Source: Nitrospirota bacterium
GTDB taxonomy: Bacteria > Nitrospirota > Leptospirillia > Leptospirillales > Leptospirillaceae
DNA length: 64,000 nucleotides
Direction: 5' to 3'
NCBI GenBank assembly: GCA_023481175.1
Contig: JAMCWM010000003.1
Location: 1-64,000 of the forward strand
Both the position numbers and the translations under genes were made by a program. Within the stretch, counting starts at the first letter, position 1. Every line of letters begins with the position of its first letter. Positions 33,755 through 42,418 of this stretch are shown here, in pieces. The notes below the pieces were generated by a model that worked only from the letters and a program-made list of their open reading frames with translations, had not been told where the DNA came from and did not search any database.

Positions 33755-34735
33755 ATGAAACTCTTTTCATCCTGGAGAACGCGTTCTTCGGGAACGCTGT
33801 TTCGACCGGCGGCCAGATCATTGGCCGCCGTCCTGGGGCTGGCTCTCCTCTCGACTCTCTCCGCCTGCCACAAAGCCGCGCAGTTGCCTCCGGCGGCAAA
33901 GAACGCCGGTCTCATGAAAAGCGCGAGCCTCCTGATCGGCGCGCTGTCGAACCACACCGCCTCCGTGGTTCGGCTTTACCCGGGACTGGACGGCCTGGTG
34001 GGCGTGATCTTCAAGAATTCGTCCGGTTCCATGCGGATCGTGTGGATGACGCCTCATGGCGCGGCGATTATTCCGGGGCCCGTGATCACGGCGGCAGGCC
34101 AGGACCTGACCGGGCTCGCCCAACAGGCGATCGACGCCGTGTCGAAAACGCTTCAAACCAAGCCGTCCGGCTTTCCCGGTGGAATCGGGGGAGCCACAGG
34201 GGAGCGGGGGCAGAATCCCGCGATCCAACCCGCCCCGGCGGCCCAGGGAAAGAAAATGTCCGCTGACGATTTTCTCCTGATGTCGCGGCATCTCAAGTCC
34301 ATCGCCCTGGGAACCGGAAAGCGTGAGGTCTGGATCTACTTCGACCCGAACTGCATCTTCTGCAACCGCCTGTGGGAGGAGATGAAACCGTATGGCAGGG
34401 AAATCACCGCACACTGGATCCCGGTGGGATTTCTCAAAAAAGACGACTCGCTCAAGAAAGCGACGGGGATCCTCCAGGCGAAAGATCCCGTCCGGGCGCT
34501 CGAGGAAAACGAGGACCGGTTCGCCCGGGAAACGGAGGAAGGCGCATATCCGATTCCGGCGTCGATCGATGTCGCCTCGGAACGGGCCGTGGCGACGTCC
34601 ACGATCGGCCTCGGACAGGCGACGGGGGAGCTGGCCACGCCGACGATCGTGTTTCGGGGGACGGACGGCAAGGCCCACAGCGTGATGGGAATGCCGGAGG
34701 ACCTCCGGACTTTTCTGGCGGGGGTGAAAAACTGA
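33755..34735 (+). CDS. DsbC/TrbB-like thioredoxin-fold lipoprotein
   Basis: 326 residues. Lipobox LSAC (Cys at about 28). The C-terminal thioredoxin fold has 'YFDPNCIFCNRLWEEM' with a CIFC active site and the cis-Pro segment 'ATPTIVF'. IncI plasmids carry TrbB, a DsbC-type protein, in their transfer region. It probably shuffles disulfides in T4SS components, such as the Cys-containing exported proteins next to it. Confidence 0.8.
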   Translation: MKLFSSWRTRSSGTLFRPAARSLAAVLGLALLSTLSACHKAAQLPPAAKNAGLMKSASLLIGALSNHTASVVRLYPGLDGLVGVIFKNSSGSMRIVWMTPHGAAIIPGPVITAAGQDLTGLAQQAIDAVSKTLQTKPSGFPGGIGGATGERGQNPAIQPAPAAQGKKMSADDFLLMSRHLKSIALGTGKREVWIYFDPNCIFCNRLWEEMKPYGREITAHWIPVGFLKKDDSLKKATGILQAKDPVRALEENEDRFARETEEGAYPIPASIDVASERAVATSTIGLGQATGELATPTIVFRGTDGKAHSVMGMPEDLRTFLAGVKN

Positions 34736-34762
34736 GAAATGGAAACAGTGGGGGAGAAAAAA

Positions 34763-34933
34763 ATGGAGAGTGGCGCTTCGGAGACCAGCCGGAGCGAAAA
34801 GGAAAAAATGAGGCTCGTAGCTCTCGAATGCGAGATCTGCAACAGAAGGGTCTGGCGGATCACGGACCACTCCGGCGTCACCATCTGCGCCGAGTGCCAC
34901 CGGGACATCGTGTCCCCTCATATTCACGATTGA
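34763..34933 (+). CDS. Small zinc-binding protein (56 aa)
   Basis: The ATG at 34763 has GGGGGAG upstream; ATG at 34739 is also in frame. CEIC...CAEC with His residues at the C-terminus forms a zinc-ribbon-like site. Located between trbB-like and ssb. Function unknown. Confidence 0.55.
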   Translation: MESGASETSRSEKEKMRLVALECEICNRRVWRITDHSGVTICAECHRDIVSPHIHD

Positions 34934-34952
34934 CGCTCGAAAGGAGAACACC

Positions 34953-35330
34953 ATGTCATCGTTCAACAAAGTCATTCTCATGGGCCATCTCGTCCGGGAT
35001 CCGGAACTGCGAGTCACGGGCGGAGGCACGAACATCGGGACCTTTACGCTTGCCATCAATAATCGGGTCAAGGACGACAAGGAGAGCGTCAGCTACATCG
35101 ACTGCGTGGCCTTCGGAAAACAGGCCGATTTTGCAAAGGAGTATCTGACGAAAGGGATGCCGATCCTCATTGAGGGGCGTCTCAACCAGCAGAGGTGGGA
35201 ACAGGAGGGGCAGAAGCGCTCGAAGGTCGAGGTGATCGTCCAGACGGTCACTTTTGTCGGGCCGAAGAAAAACGGCGACAACGCTCCGGAAACGAGCGAG
35301 CCTCCCGACGGGGACATCATCGAGTACTGA
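34953..35330 (+). CDS. ssb: Single-stranded DNA-binding protein
   Basis: 125 residues with the OB-fold signature 'NKVILMGHLVRDPELRVT', 'FTLAINNR', 'YIDCVAFGKQADFAKEYL' and 'ILIEGRLNQQRW', and the acidic tail 'DGDIIEY'. GGAG upstream. Plasmid-type SSBs protect the transferred strand and support replication. Confidence 0.95.
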   Translation: MSSFNKVILMGHLVRDPELRVTGGGTNIGTFTLAINNRVKDDKESVSYIDCVAFGKQADFAKEYLTKGMPILIEGRLNQQRWEQEGQKRSKVEVIVQTVTFVGPKKNGDNAPETSEPPDGDIIEY

Positions 35331-35409
35331 TATCGAAAGTCGGTAAGGCACCATCGATCTCGCCTGTCCGAAAGAGGGGCGGGCGAGGACCATTCGGAGG
35401 AGGGGAATC

Positions 35410-35736
35410 ATGGCGGTGAGGGAATCGAGGTTTGAATTGGAGACGGGGAACACCGCTTCCGCGGAGAAAAGAACGAGGTTGGAAAATTTTATCACGGTTG
35501 GCCTCCGCGATCTCGGAATCCATCCCCGCGACATTCTGGTCGAAGGCCAGACGGTCCGGATCTTTGAGGAGTTTCTCGCGGGGAGAGAATTCCGCGTCCC
35601 GGCGGACGTCCTGTCGTCCGGAATTTCCGTGCTCCTGCAGGAGGCAGGAAAGAGAAAACGTATGGCCGACTGGTCGTTTTTCCGACAGATCGGCTATCTC
35701 GCCTGGCATGGAAGACGGGAGGGGAGAAAAGGATGA
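35410..35736 (+). CDS. Hypothetical protein (108 aa)
   Basis: GGAGGAGGGG upstream. Mixed charged soluble protein without recognised motif; its stop overlaps the next start (ATGATGG). Probably co-transcribed with the HTH gene that follows. Confidence 0.55.
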   Translation: MAVRESRFELETGNTASAEKRTRLENFITVGLRDLGIHPRDILVEGQTVRIFEEFLAGREFRVPADVLSSGISVLLQEAGKRKRMADWSFFRQIGYLAWHGRREGRKG

Positions 35737-36425
35737 TGGATAGACGAACGCTTGTGAAGGATTTGATTGCTTTGACGGGAAGATCGGCATCCTCCCTGGC
35801 GACAGAAATCGGAATAAACAGAAGCGGTGTCACTCATTGGTTAAAGCACGGAGGAACTTCGACAGGAATCGAAAAACAGAATGAACTTCTGGAAAAATTA
35901 GGGGTTTTTCGAGGATCCTTGGATCCGGATCGCGTTCACTTCTGGACATTGAAATCAGGCGGCCTCTCTTCCCTTGTCCGTATTCTTTCATGGACCGGTG
36001 GTCCGTATGAAATGTTCTTGTTCTATCTGGACGATTACGCCTTCATTTCCGACGACCGTCTCATGGCCCTTTGCGATTCCGGAAGAAAAATCCAGATTGT
36101 TTTGAGGCGGAAACTCGATCCTCTGGATCCGACGGGAGTGGGAGAGGTTCTGGATGTTCTTGTCCGCGAGGGGCTGGTTCAGTCTCCGGTTTTTCAGGCG
36201 ATTTGTCTCGGCTCCGAAACATCCGGTAGATGGATTTCAGGAAACGTTTCGGTGGAGGAATTTGACCGGATATTGGGACTGGGGGAAGGGACAACTTCGG
36301 AAGAAAAGAGTCCCTGGAGGGCCTCCATGACCTGGGAAGACTTCAACCGGGAAATGGAACGAAGGGGGCTCCGGCCGGAAGAGGCTCTGGATCTGATCGA
36401 TCGCGGAAAAGAGAGGAGCCAATGA
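35733..36425 (+). CDS. HTH regulator with a novel C-terminal domain, paralogue 1
   Basis: 230 residues. The N-terminal HTH ('SASSLATEIGINRSGVTHWLKHGG') is lambda-repressor-like. The rest contains 'LDPDRVHFW', 'MALCDSGRKIQIVLRRK' and a C-terminal 'WEDFNREMERRGLRPEEALDLI'. The gene at 57101-57811 has the same order of elements ('LDPSRIHVW', 'MALLRSGNLRVILVRK', 'WKDVEALAKKSGLTAREVLEMI'). A candidate reader of the ATGGTAT-N6-ATACCAT sites; not proven. Confidence 0.65.
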   Translation: MMDRRTLVKDLIALTGRSASSLATEIGINRSGVTHWLKHGGTSTGIEKQNELLEKLGVFRGSLDPDRVHFWTLKSGGLSSLVRILSWTGGPYEMFLFYLDDYAFISDDRLMALCDSGRKIQIVLRRKLDPLDPTGVGEVLDVLVREGLVQSPVFQAICLGSETSGRWISGNVSVEEFDRILGLGEGTTSEEKSPWRASMTWEDFNREMERRGLRPEEALDLIDRGKERSQ

Positions 36426-36508
36426 GACCGGACATCATTTTAAAAAAGATCCTGGCCGATGCCTGTCTCGACCGATTGTCGACAAAGAGAAAAAGGGAGG
36501 TCTGTCTG

Positions 36509-36934
36509 ATGGGATTTTTTCCTGGGAAAAGTTTTTTTTGGTTTTTGTTTATTGCATCTGTGGTTGTCGTATCGTTTTTTAAAACGGGGAGTAAAACTTT
36601 TGCCGGCGACGGCATGAATTTCGCCGTGAATTCCTTTGCTCCGGAAAATCCGGGAAAGATCCCATGTCGATTCAATCATCTGACCGATATCGTGGTTTTC
36701 GAAAAGGTAAAACGTGTCGTTTTGAGCGATCCCGCCGATTTCAAAATCGAGATCGTCAAGGGAAAATCCCGTTTGCACCTGGTCGTCATGCCCCTAAAAG
36801 AATCGGCATCGTCGGATCTGTTCATTTTTGGAGTCAATCGTGCTCATTATTTGAGGATGAAGACGGTGCCACCGGGACAACGTTATGTGACCCGTGTCGA
36901 GATTGGGGCGAGTCGATCGGCTCCACGCCCATAG
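36509..36934 (+). CDS. Exported VirB9-N-like protein, copy C
   Basis: 141 residues from the ATG at 36509 (GGAGG upstream), starting with a signal-anchor; an upstream ATG at 36422 overlapping the HTH stop is also possible. The domain 'KIPCRFNHLTDIVVFEKVKRV', 'VVMPLKESASSDLFIFGVNR' and 'RMKTVPPG' matches copy B strand by strand. The 3' end overlaps the convergent 'WxLW...CLP' gene by 101 bp. Confidence 0.6.
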   Translation: MGFFPGKSFFWFLFIASVVVVSFFKTGSKTFAGDGMNFAVNSFAPENPGKIPCRFNHLTDIVVFEKVKRVVLSDPADFKIEIVKGKSRLHLVVMPLKESASSDLFIFGVNRAHYLRMKTVPPGQRYVTRVEIGASRSAPRP

Positions 36935-37217
36935 GAAGGCAATGATAGCCATGTTTTTTAGACCCTTGCCCGTAAATGGTTGGTGGATGTCTGGGAATGT
37001 GTGACAGGCACGATTTTTTCGACCGGAAAGCATCCATGGCATATGCGACAGGGTTTTGCGGATCTTGTCTGATTTTCCAGAGAATCCAATGGTGTTTCGG
37101 CTTTGAAATAGCTTCCGGTCGCAGGGTCTGGTCTTCGGCCCGGGCGAGATCAAAGGCCGGCATCTGGAAAACGAAGGCCAGAACAACAAAGGAAAAGATT
37201 CGTGACGGTCGTTTCAC
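36834..37217 (-). CDS. Small exported 'WxLW...CLP' protein, copy C
   Basis: 127 residues from a GTG with GAGG upstream. Signal peptide ending near 'LARAED'. 'HHWILWKI', 'AFRSKKSCLSHI' and 'YHCLP' are the family motifs; a tail of about 32 residues after CLP is unique to this copy and lies in the overlap with copy C of the VirB9-N-like gene. Confidence 0.6.
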   Translation of the reverse strand: MKRPSRIFSFVVLAFVFQMPAFDLARAEDQTLRPEAISKPKHHWILWKIRQDPQNPVAYAMDAFRSKKSCLSHIPRHPPTIYGQGSKKHGYHCLPMGVEPIDSPQSRHGSHNVVPVAPSSSSNNEHD

Positions 37218-37361
37218 GAGAACCTCATCGTTAGAGGGAAGATCACTTATGTTTGACGGACAGGTTTTGCTTTGTTTTTTCGGAAACGGGATTGCTTTGG
37301 ATGGGTTGAATGATATCAACGATAGGCTTTTGGGGCAATCGGCGATTTCCGGGAGAACTTC

Positions 37362-37793
37362 ATGATGGATCTTCCTCCTCTTCCGGTCCCCGTTGCGTGT
37401 GTTCGTGCGGCCTCCGGGTACTACCGTCTTCCTCCGCTGGCGCTTGTCGGCATTCTGGAGGCCGAGGGCGGAAAGCCCGGAGTGGCGAGCCGGAACAGGG
37501 ACGGCTCGGAGGACCTCGGTCCCATGCAGATCAACAGCCGGTGGCTTCCCATGCTGACGCGGTACGGACTGACCCGGGAGAAACTCCTCAAGGATCCGTG
37601 CGCGAACGTCTGGGCGGGGGCGTGGATCCTCGCCCGGTCCTATGCCCGGGACGGGGATGTGTGGACAGCGATCGGGCACTACCACTCGTGGAAAAAGGGC
37701 GAAAGCCGGAAATATCGGCGGCGTGTTGCCCGGATTCTGAGAAGGAATTATGGATCCTGGTTGCTTGCGGAGGAGGGGCCGGATGGGCGATAG
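37362..37793 (+). CDS. Lytic transglycosylase (VirB1-like)
   Basis: 143 residues. 'ALVGILEAEGG' (catalytic Glu), 'DLGPMQIN', and 'WAGAWILARSYARDGDVWTAIGHYHS' in parts are the SLT motifs. No clear signal peptide. It opens peptidoglycan for the transfer apparatus. Its 3' end overlaps dotH by 11 bp. The 144 bp upstream (37218-37361) hold no gene and may carry the promoter. Confidence 0.88.
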   Translation: MMDLPPLPVPVACVRAASGYYRLPPLALVGILEAEGGKPGVASRNRDGSEDLGPMQINSRWLPMLTRYGLTREKLLKDPCANVWAGAWILARSYARDGDVWTAIGHYHSWKKGESRKYRRRVARILRRNYGSWLLAEEGPDGR

Positions 37794-38967
37794 AAAACGA
37801 AAACCGGCTTTGGGAGGCGGGCTGGACAGCCTGTTCGGCCCGGATGATCTTTCAGAGGGACACGGAAGTAGAGATCAGGAGAATCCGGGGCCTTCCCAGG
37901 CGGCGGAAGGCGGAGCAGGGAAGCCCGGCGCCCGGGCGATCGTTCTTGTTCTGGTGGCGTTCGTTCTCGGGGCGGCTCTGGAGTTTGTCCTGTCGGAGAT
38001 CAAGACCCGGATCGCTCCCGGGCTTCCCGCGGCCACCGCGGACGAGCGGATGCCTCTTTCCCCCGCTCCCCCGGTTCCCTTCGGGCAGATCGCGCCTTCC
38101 TCTGGCTCCGGAGGTCCCCCGAACCCGGGAGCGGGGAATCTCCCCGACACTTCCGATTTCTCTCCGCCGCCTCCTCCCGAAGCGTTCCACGATGCGGCGC
38201 TCAGGGAGAAGATCCATCGCCATTTTCCTCTGACCCCCGGAGATATCCGTCTCATGAAAAAAGCGGTCGAGGAGACCCAGAAGGCGGTTCACGGTCCCGT
38301 GCCCGAGGGGCGGGCCGTGTCTGTCCGGGTGTCGCTGGATCCGGGGGCGGTCTTCCCCGAGATCCATCTCGTTCCGGGGATCGCCACCACGATTACGGTA
38401 GTGGACGCCACGGGAGCCCCCTGGCCGATCGAGGACCTGATCGTCGGAAACGAAAAATCGTTTCCGGTCAGGCGCCTCTCGACCCCCAACGGGGTGGTGA
38501 TCGAGCCGAAAAACAACGTCGGATGGACCTCCCTTTCCCTCATTCTTGCGGGGAGGGGAACGCCCGCCGTCCTGAAGCTCGTCGATTCGGACCGCCTGTC
38601 CGATACGCGCGTGACCGCCCGGATCGAAGGGATGGGACCCAACGCGGTCGCCCCTCTTTTCCGGGAACCCAAACCGGTCGTCACGAGCCGGATCCTGGCG
38701 TACCTCGATGGCATTCCCCCGGCCCAGGCGCGGTCGCTGATCGTCCGCGGAACGAAGGACATGGAAGCCTGGCGGGAGGGAACCCGGCTGTTCGTGAGAA
38801 CCCACCTCGATGTCCTGGCTCCCGCCTGGCTTGAGACGGTGTCGGGGCCGAACGGGATGAAGCTGTACGTGTTTCCGCCGGTTTCGGTCATCACCGCGGC
38901 GGGAGAGGACGGAGAGATGCTGACCGTCGAACTGGGGGAAGGAGACGACGATGCCGGAAAAGGATGA
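37783..38967 (+). CDS. dotH: T4SS core protein DotH/IcmK/TraN
   Basis: 394 residues from an ATG with GGAGGGG. The C-terminal half has the DotH pattern: 'IHLVPGIATTITVVDATGAPWP', 'IEDLIVGNEKSF', 'VIEPKNNVGWTSLSLIL' and 'PAVLKLV' (separate stretches). DotH forms the outer-membrane ring. Instead of a plain signal peptide, a polar 50-residue N-terminus precedes one helix (AIVLVLVAFVLGAALEFVL), so this version looks inner-membrane anchored. Confidence 0.85.
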   Translation: MGDRKRKPALGGGLDSLFGPDDLSEGHGSRDQENPGPSQAAEGGAGKPGARAIVLVLVAFVLGAALEFVLSEIKTRIAPGLPAATADERMPLSPAPPVPFGQIAPSSGSGGPPNPGAGNLPDTSDFSPPPPPEAFHDAALREKIHRHFPLTPGDIRLMKKAVEETQKAVHGPVPEGRAVSVRVSLDPGAVFPEIHLVPGIATTITVVDATGAPWPIEDLIVGNEKSFPVRRLSTPNGVVIEPKNNVGWTSLSLILAGRGTPAVLKLVDSDRLSDTRVTARIEGMGPNAVAPLFREPKPVVTSRILAYLDGIPPAQARSLIVRGTKDMEAWREGTRLFVRTHLDVLAPAWLETVSGPNGMKLYVFPPVSVITAAGEDGEMLTVELGEGDDDAGKG

Positions 38968-40327
38968 CGTGGAGGTTCTGGGGTCGGTCAGCGCGCCGCC
39001 AGCGCTCCGAAGAAAACGCTTTTCCCTGTCGCGGGTGCCGAAAGGAGTATGGTTCGGCGTTTTGGTCTTCGCGGTCGTTATCGGATTCCAGGTCTATCAC
39101 AAAAAAACGGCGAGCGTTCCGAACGTCACGTCCGTTGTTTCCGCGCCGCCCCTGCCGGACCCGAAGGCCGGGGTCTCGGACAATCCGGAGTATCGACAAA
39201 AGATCGACCTCATGAACAAGGAGCGGATCGACCAGGCGGAAAAAACCGGACAAAGCGCCGTTCCTTCGGCGGGAGGAGGCGGTCCGACGGGATTTCCGAA
39301 AAAAGAGGCGCCGTCCGTCCCTCCGCCTGCTCCGGCAACTTCGTCGGCGGAGATTTCGGACCTCAGAAAGAAACTGGCGGAAGAGGACAGAAAGGCAATC
39401 GAGGCCTCCCGGGAGAGCGAACGGGCCGCGGTCGGCAAGGAGTTCGACGGGATCCTGGCGACCTGGTCGTCCCAGGGGGACGGCCTGGCCGTTCTTGCCG
39501 GTCCGAAGAAGGCGGCTCCCTCGCTTGCCGCCTCCAATGGGACGGCCGTGAAGCCTTCCGGAAAAGCCGGAACCGGAAAATCCGCGGGCAAGGGGATTCC
39601 GATCATTCCGGCCGGAAAGATCCTCTACGGAAGAATCGTGAACGAACTGAACTCGGACCGTCCGGGCCCCGTCCTGGCCCAAGCGGTCGGCGGGAAGTTC
39701 GACGGCGTGAAGTTCCTGGGGAGTTTTCAGCGGGATCACGGGGCGCTGGTGATCAAGTTCGACCGGGTGATCTATCCGGACGGGGAAACGGATTCGATCG
39801 GGGCCTATGCCGTCTCTCCGGGAGCGAAGCTCCGTTCGGGACTGGAAACGGACGTGAACAACCATTATCTCTACCGGTACGGGTCGCTTCTCGCCTCCGC
39901 GTTCATGCAGGGCTTCGGACAGTCGGCGATGTACGCGAATTCGACCTCCTACCCCTCGGCAATGGGAACTCCGGTCATCGGATTCAATGGAATGACCCTC
40001 ATGCAGCAGACGGAGATGGGGCTCGGTCAGGCGGGGATGATGCTGGGAGGGCAAGCCATGAACGCCTTCAACACCCCGCCGACGGTGAAGGTCGCCGCCA
40101 ACACGCCTGTCGGTCTCATGATCGTGGCGGAAACCGGTCAGAAGCTGCCGAAGTCTTCCACGTCCTCTTCCGGAGCGGCCCCGGCAAAACCTGGACTTGT
40201 GAACGCCCCGGTTCCGTCGATGGTTCCCCAGCCGGGATATCCCCAGCCGATGATGGGGGGAGGCTATCCCGGGTATCCGGGGTATGGAGGCGGATACGGC
40301 ATGCCCATGATGCCGATGATGCCGTAG
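38951..40327 (+). CDS. dotG: T4SS protein DotG/IcmE/TraO (VirB10-like)
   Basis: 458 residues. Cytoplasmic N-terminus, one membrane helix (about 33-50), a linker with '[19 protein letters not shown]', an Ala/Pro/Lys-rich coil and the VirB10-type C-terminal domain: '[20 protein letters not shown]', 'KFLGSFQRD', '[13 protein letters not shown]', 'TPVGLMIV'. It spans the envelope. It overlaps dotH by 17 bp and ends in a Gly/Pro/Met-rich tail. Confidence 0.88.
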   Translation: MPEKDDVEVLGSVSAPPALRRKRFSLSRVPKGVWFGVLVFAVVIGFQVYHKKTASVPNVTSVVSAPPLPDPKAGVSDNPEYRQKIDLMNKERIDQAEKTGQSAVPSAGGGGPTGFPKKEAPSVPPPAPATSSAEISDLRKKLAEEDRKAIEASRESERAAVGKEFDGILATWSSQGDGLAVLAGPKKAAPSLAASNGTAVKPSGKAGTGKSAGKGIPIIPAGKILYGRIVNELNSDRPGPVLAQAVGGKFDGVKFLGSFQRDHGALVIKFDRVIYPDGETDSIGAYAVSPGAKLRSGLETDVNNHYLYRYGSLLASAFMQGFGQSAMYANSTSYPSAMGTPVIGFNGMTLMQQTEMGLGQAGMMLGGQAMNAFNTPPTVKVAANTPVGLMIVAETGQKLPKSSTSSSGAAPAKPGLVNAPVPSMVPQPGYPQPMMGGGYPGYPGYGGGYGMPMMPMMP

Positions 40328-40364
40328 GGAAGGAACAATTTCTGAAACGATTCCGGAGGAAACG

Positions 40365-40565
40365 ATGCTCTCTTCGAAAAAGAAGTCTTCCAGTGGCGCA
40401 ACTCTTGAAGCCGTTCTCTGGCAAGCGGCCGAGAAGCTCCGTAACAGCCTGGACCCGATGGAAACCATGCATGTGGTCCTCGGACTGATTTTTCTCAAAT
40501 ACATTTCAGACCAGGAAAACGGGATGACCATAAAGGCTCGGGAGGGACGATCGTGCGCGTATTGA
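40365..40565 (+). CDS. Stand-alone N-terminal fragment of a type I methyltransferase (HsdM)
   Basis: 66 residues behind an excellent GGAGG. '[19 protein letters not shown]' and '[14 protein letters not shown]' match the N-terminal helical domain of HsdM; the methyltransferase body is absent and the frame closes after 66 codons, overlapping the next start. It is either a remnant or a retained domain that could bind HsdM/HsdS of a host and blunt restriction. The intact ribosome site argues that it is translated. Confidence 0.7.
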   Translation: MLSSKKKSSSGATLEAVLWQAAEKLRNSLDPMETMHVVLGLIFLKYISDQENGMTIKAREGRSCAY

Positions 40566-40864
40566 ACCGTCATGTGGTCTATCGGAATTGTGAACCACAG
40601 ACCCTTTCAGACTCCATCGCCCTGGACCAGTTTCTTCTGGCGCTCGAGCGGAACCTTCTCCTTCATATCGCGACGGGACTCAACATGACCGTGGTGGGGC
40701 TGGCGATGTTCCGCTTCTTCAGCCGACACCGGAACGACCTGTACGCGGGGATCGGACTGGCGGCCTTTTTCGTTGCGATCCTGATCGCCGCAAAGGGGAT
40801 CCTTGATTATCTCCGGATGCGGAAAGTGTTTCTTCCGACAAAAGGGCCGGAGGGACGGACATGA
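40553..40864 (+). CDS. DUF202-like membrane protein
   Basis: 103 residues from GTG. '[25 protein letters not shown]' in parts resembles the 'A.ERTLLAWIRT.L' signature of DUF202; two helices follow. Overlaps both neighbours. Function unknown. Confidence 0.55.
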   Translation: MRVLNRHVVYRNCEPQTLSDSIALDQFLLALERNLLLHIATGLNMTVVGLAMFRFFSRHRNDLYAGIGLAAFFVAILIAAKGILDYLRMRKVFLPTKGPEGRT

Positions 40865-41586
40865 CCACTCTTCCGGAGCGGGTTCGGGACATGCCTCCCC
40901 ATTGGGCACAAGAGACAATCCGTCCGTTCGACGAGGACCGGTATCGGGAGACCCTCCCTTTTGTCCACCGGCGCTACTGGTGCGATTCCGGATCGATCAA
41001 CGTGTTCCGGATCGTCGGGACCCGTCTTCCGGACTACAAAAACATGAGCTGGCGGTGGCTGATCGAGAACGGAAAGCGGATGCCGGAAAATCTGGAGCTC
41101 CACAGGACCAATCCCGGCTATTACCTCGAAACGGTCCGGAAGATTCCGGAAATGACCTTCATCACCATGGACGGTCTCGACTTTTACGTGTCGACCGACG
41201 GAAACCACCGGAGCGCGATCGCCCGGTTCGATTTCCACTATCGGGGCGGGACCATGCTTCACGGAGTGTCGATCGAAGATGTCCGGGTCGACATGGAGAT
41301 GTTCCGTCTTTACAGGAACATCCGCCGGATCCAGGAGGAGCGTTTTCTTCCCTGGATCGTCGATACGGAGTCCGAAACACTCTCCCGGGAGGATACGGCC
41401 GGGTGGATGCTGGAGACGTACCGGATCCGGATCCGCGTGAAAACGCCGGAAGAGGAACGGACGTTCGAGACCCCGGAGGAAGGGGATGAGTGGGTTCGAA
41501 AACAGACGCCGTCCCCTCCGGAAAAAAGACGGTGGTGGGGGGAGAGGCCGATAAATCAAGGGAGAGTTCATTTTCTCTCTTTTTAA
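40861..41586 (+). CDS. ParB/sulfiredoxin-like protein
   Basis: 241 residues. 'VSTDGNHRSAIARF' resembles the 'DG.HR..A' motif of ParB/Srx-like domains. No HTH of ParB is evident. The last residues run into the AT-rich region before the operator at 41594. Role unknown. Confidence 0.5.
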   Translation: MTTLPERVRDMPPHWAQETIRPFDEDRYRETLPFVHRRYWCDSGSINVFRIVGTRLPDYKNMSWRWLIENGKRMPENLELHRTNPGYYLETVRKIPEMTFITMDGLDFYVSTDGNHRSAIARFDFHYRGGTMLHGVSIEDVRVDMEMFRLYRNIRRIQEERFLPWIVDTESETLSREDTAGWMLETYRIRIRVKTPEEERTFETPEEGDEWVRKQTPSPPEKRRWWGERPINQGRVHFLSF

Positions 41587-41593
41587 AAGTATA

Positions 41594-41613
41594 ATGGTAT
41601 CAATAAATACCAT
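41594..41613. promoter_or_regulatory. Operator-like palindrome, copy 2
   Basis: Perfect ATGGTAT-N6-ATACCAT in an AT-rich gap, 30 bp upstream of the HD-domain gene start at 41644. Confidence 0.65.
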
Positions 41614-41643
41614 AATAATAAAGAATATCCGAAGGAGGAAAAA

Positions 41644-42210
41644 GTGCCCGAAGTTCCGACAGTTCCAGTCACAAAAGACGAATGGATCCTGACCATAAGC
41701 GGCCGGCACGTGGAACTCGCGGACCCGTCTCCGGACGCGATCGACATCCACGACATCGCGGTGGGCCTTTCCCGCGAATGCCGGTTTTCCGGTCAGTGCC
41801 GAACGTTCTACAGCGTCGCGCAGCATTCGGTCCTGGCGAGCCTGATCGTCCCTCTGGAATACGCCCTGGAAGCTCTCCTGCACGACGCGACCGAGGCCTT
41901 CATCAAGGATCTCCCCTCTCCCCTGAAGGGAATGTTACCGGAGTACAAGCGGATCGAGCGGATCCTCGATCGGACGATCCGGCGAAAATTCGATCTTCCG
42001 GACAAGATGAGCGCTCCTGTGCGCGAAGCGGACCGCATGCTTCTCGCGACGGAAAAGCGGGACCTGATGCCGCACGATCCAAGGCCGTGGGTCCTCCTCG
42101 AGGGGACCCTGCCCCTTCCGTCACCGATCGTTCCCTGGTCTTCGGGAGTGGCGATGGAACGGTTCCTCCACCGGTTCGACGAACTGATCGAGGCGACCGA
42201 TGCGGCTTGA
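41644..42210 (+). CDS. HD-domain phosphohydrolase (YfbR-like)
   Basis: 188 residues from GTG with AAGGAGG. 'SVAQHSVLAS', 'ALLHDATEAFIKDLPSPLK' and a later 'READRML' are the metal-binding His/HD/Asp residues of YfbR-type 5'-nucleotidases and related phage proteins. It may salvage or clean nucleotides. Confidence 0.8.
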   Translation: MPEVPTVPVTKDEWILTISGRHVELADPSPDAIDIHDIAVGLSRECRFSGQCRTFYSVAQHSVLASLIVPLEYALEALLHDATEAFIKDLPSPLKGMLPEYKRIERILDRTIRRKFDLPDKMSAPVREADRMLLATEKRDLMPHDPRPWVLLEGTLPLPSPIVPWSSGVAMERFLHRFDELIEATDAA

Positions 42211-42418
42211 CGGCCCGGACACCTGGGGAAACAAGGCGCGGGAGATCCGGGCGCTCGTGATCCAGCGATGGAAGGAGTGTCTCGCCCTCCGGGTCGATGG
42301 TCTTCCCTCGTGGTCGGAAATCTCGGCCCGTCCGGATCTCGCGGTGCTGCGCGAACTCGAAAAACGGCTGGTTCTGGCTACCGGAAAGAGATCCCGGAAA
42401 GGAAAGGAGGCAAAGTGA
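42200..42418 (+). CDS. Hypothetical protein (72 aa)
   Basis: Starts within the 3' end of the HD gene and its TGA overlaps the GTG of the PLD gene. Basic, helical; no motif. Confidence 0.5.
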   Translation: MRLDGPDTWGNKAREIRALVIQRWKECLALRVDGLPSWSEISARPDLAVLRELEKRLVLATGKRSRKGKEAK

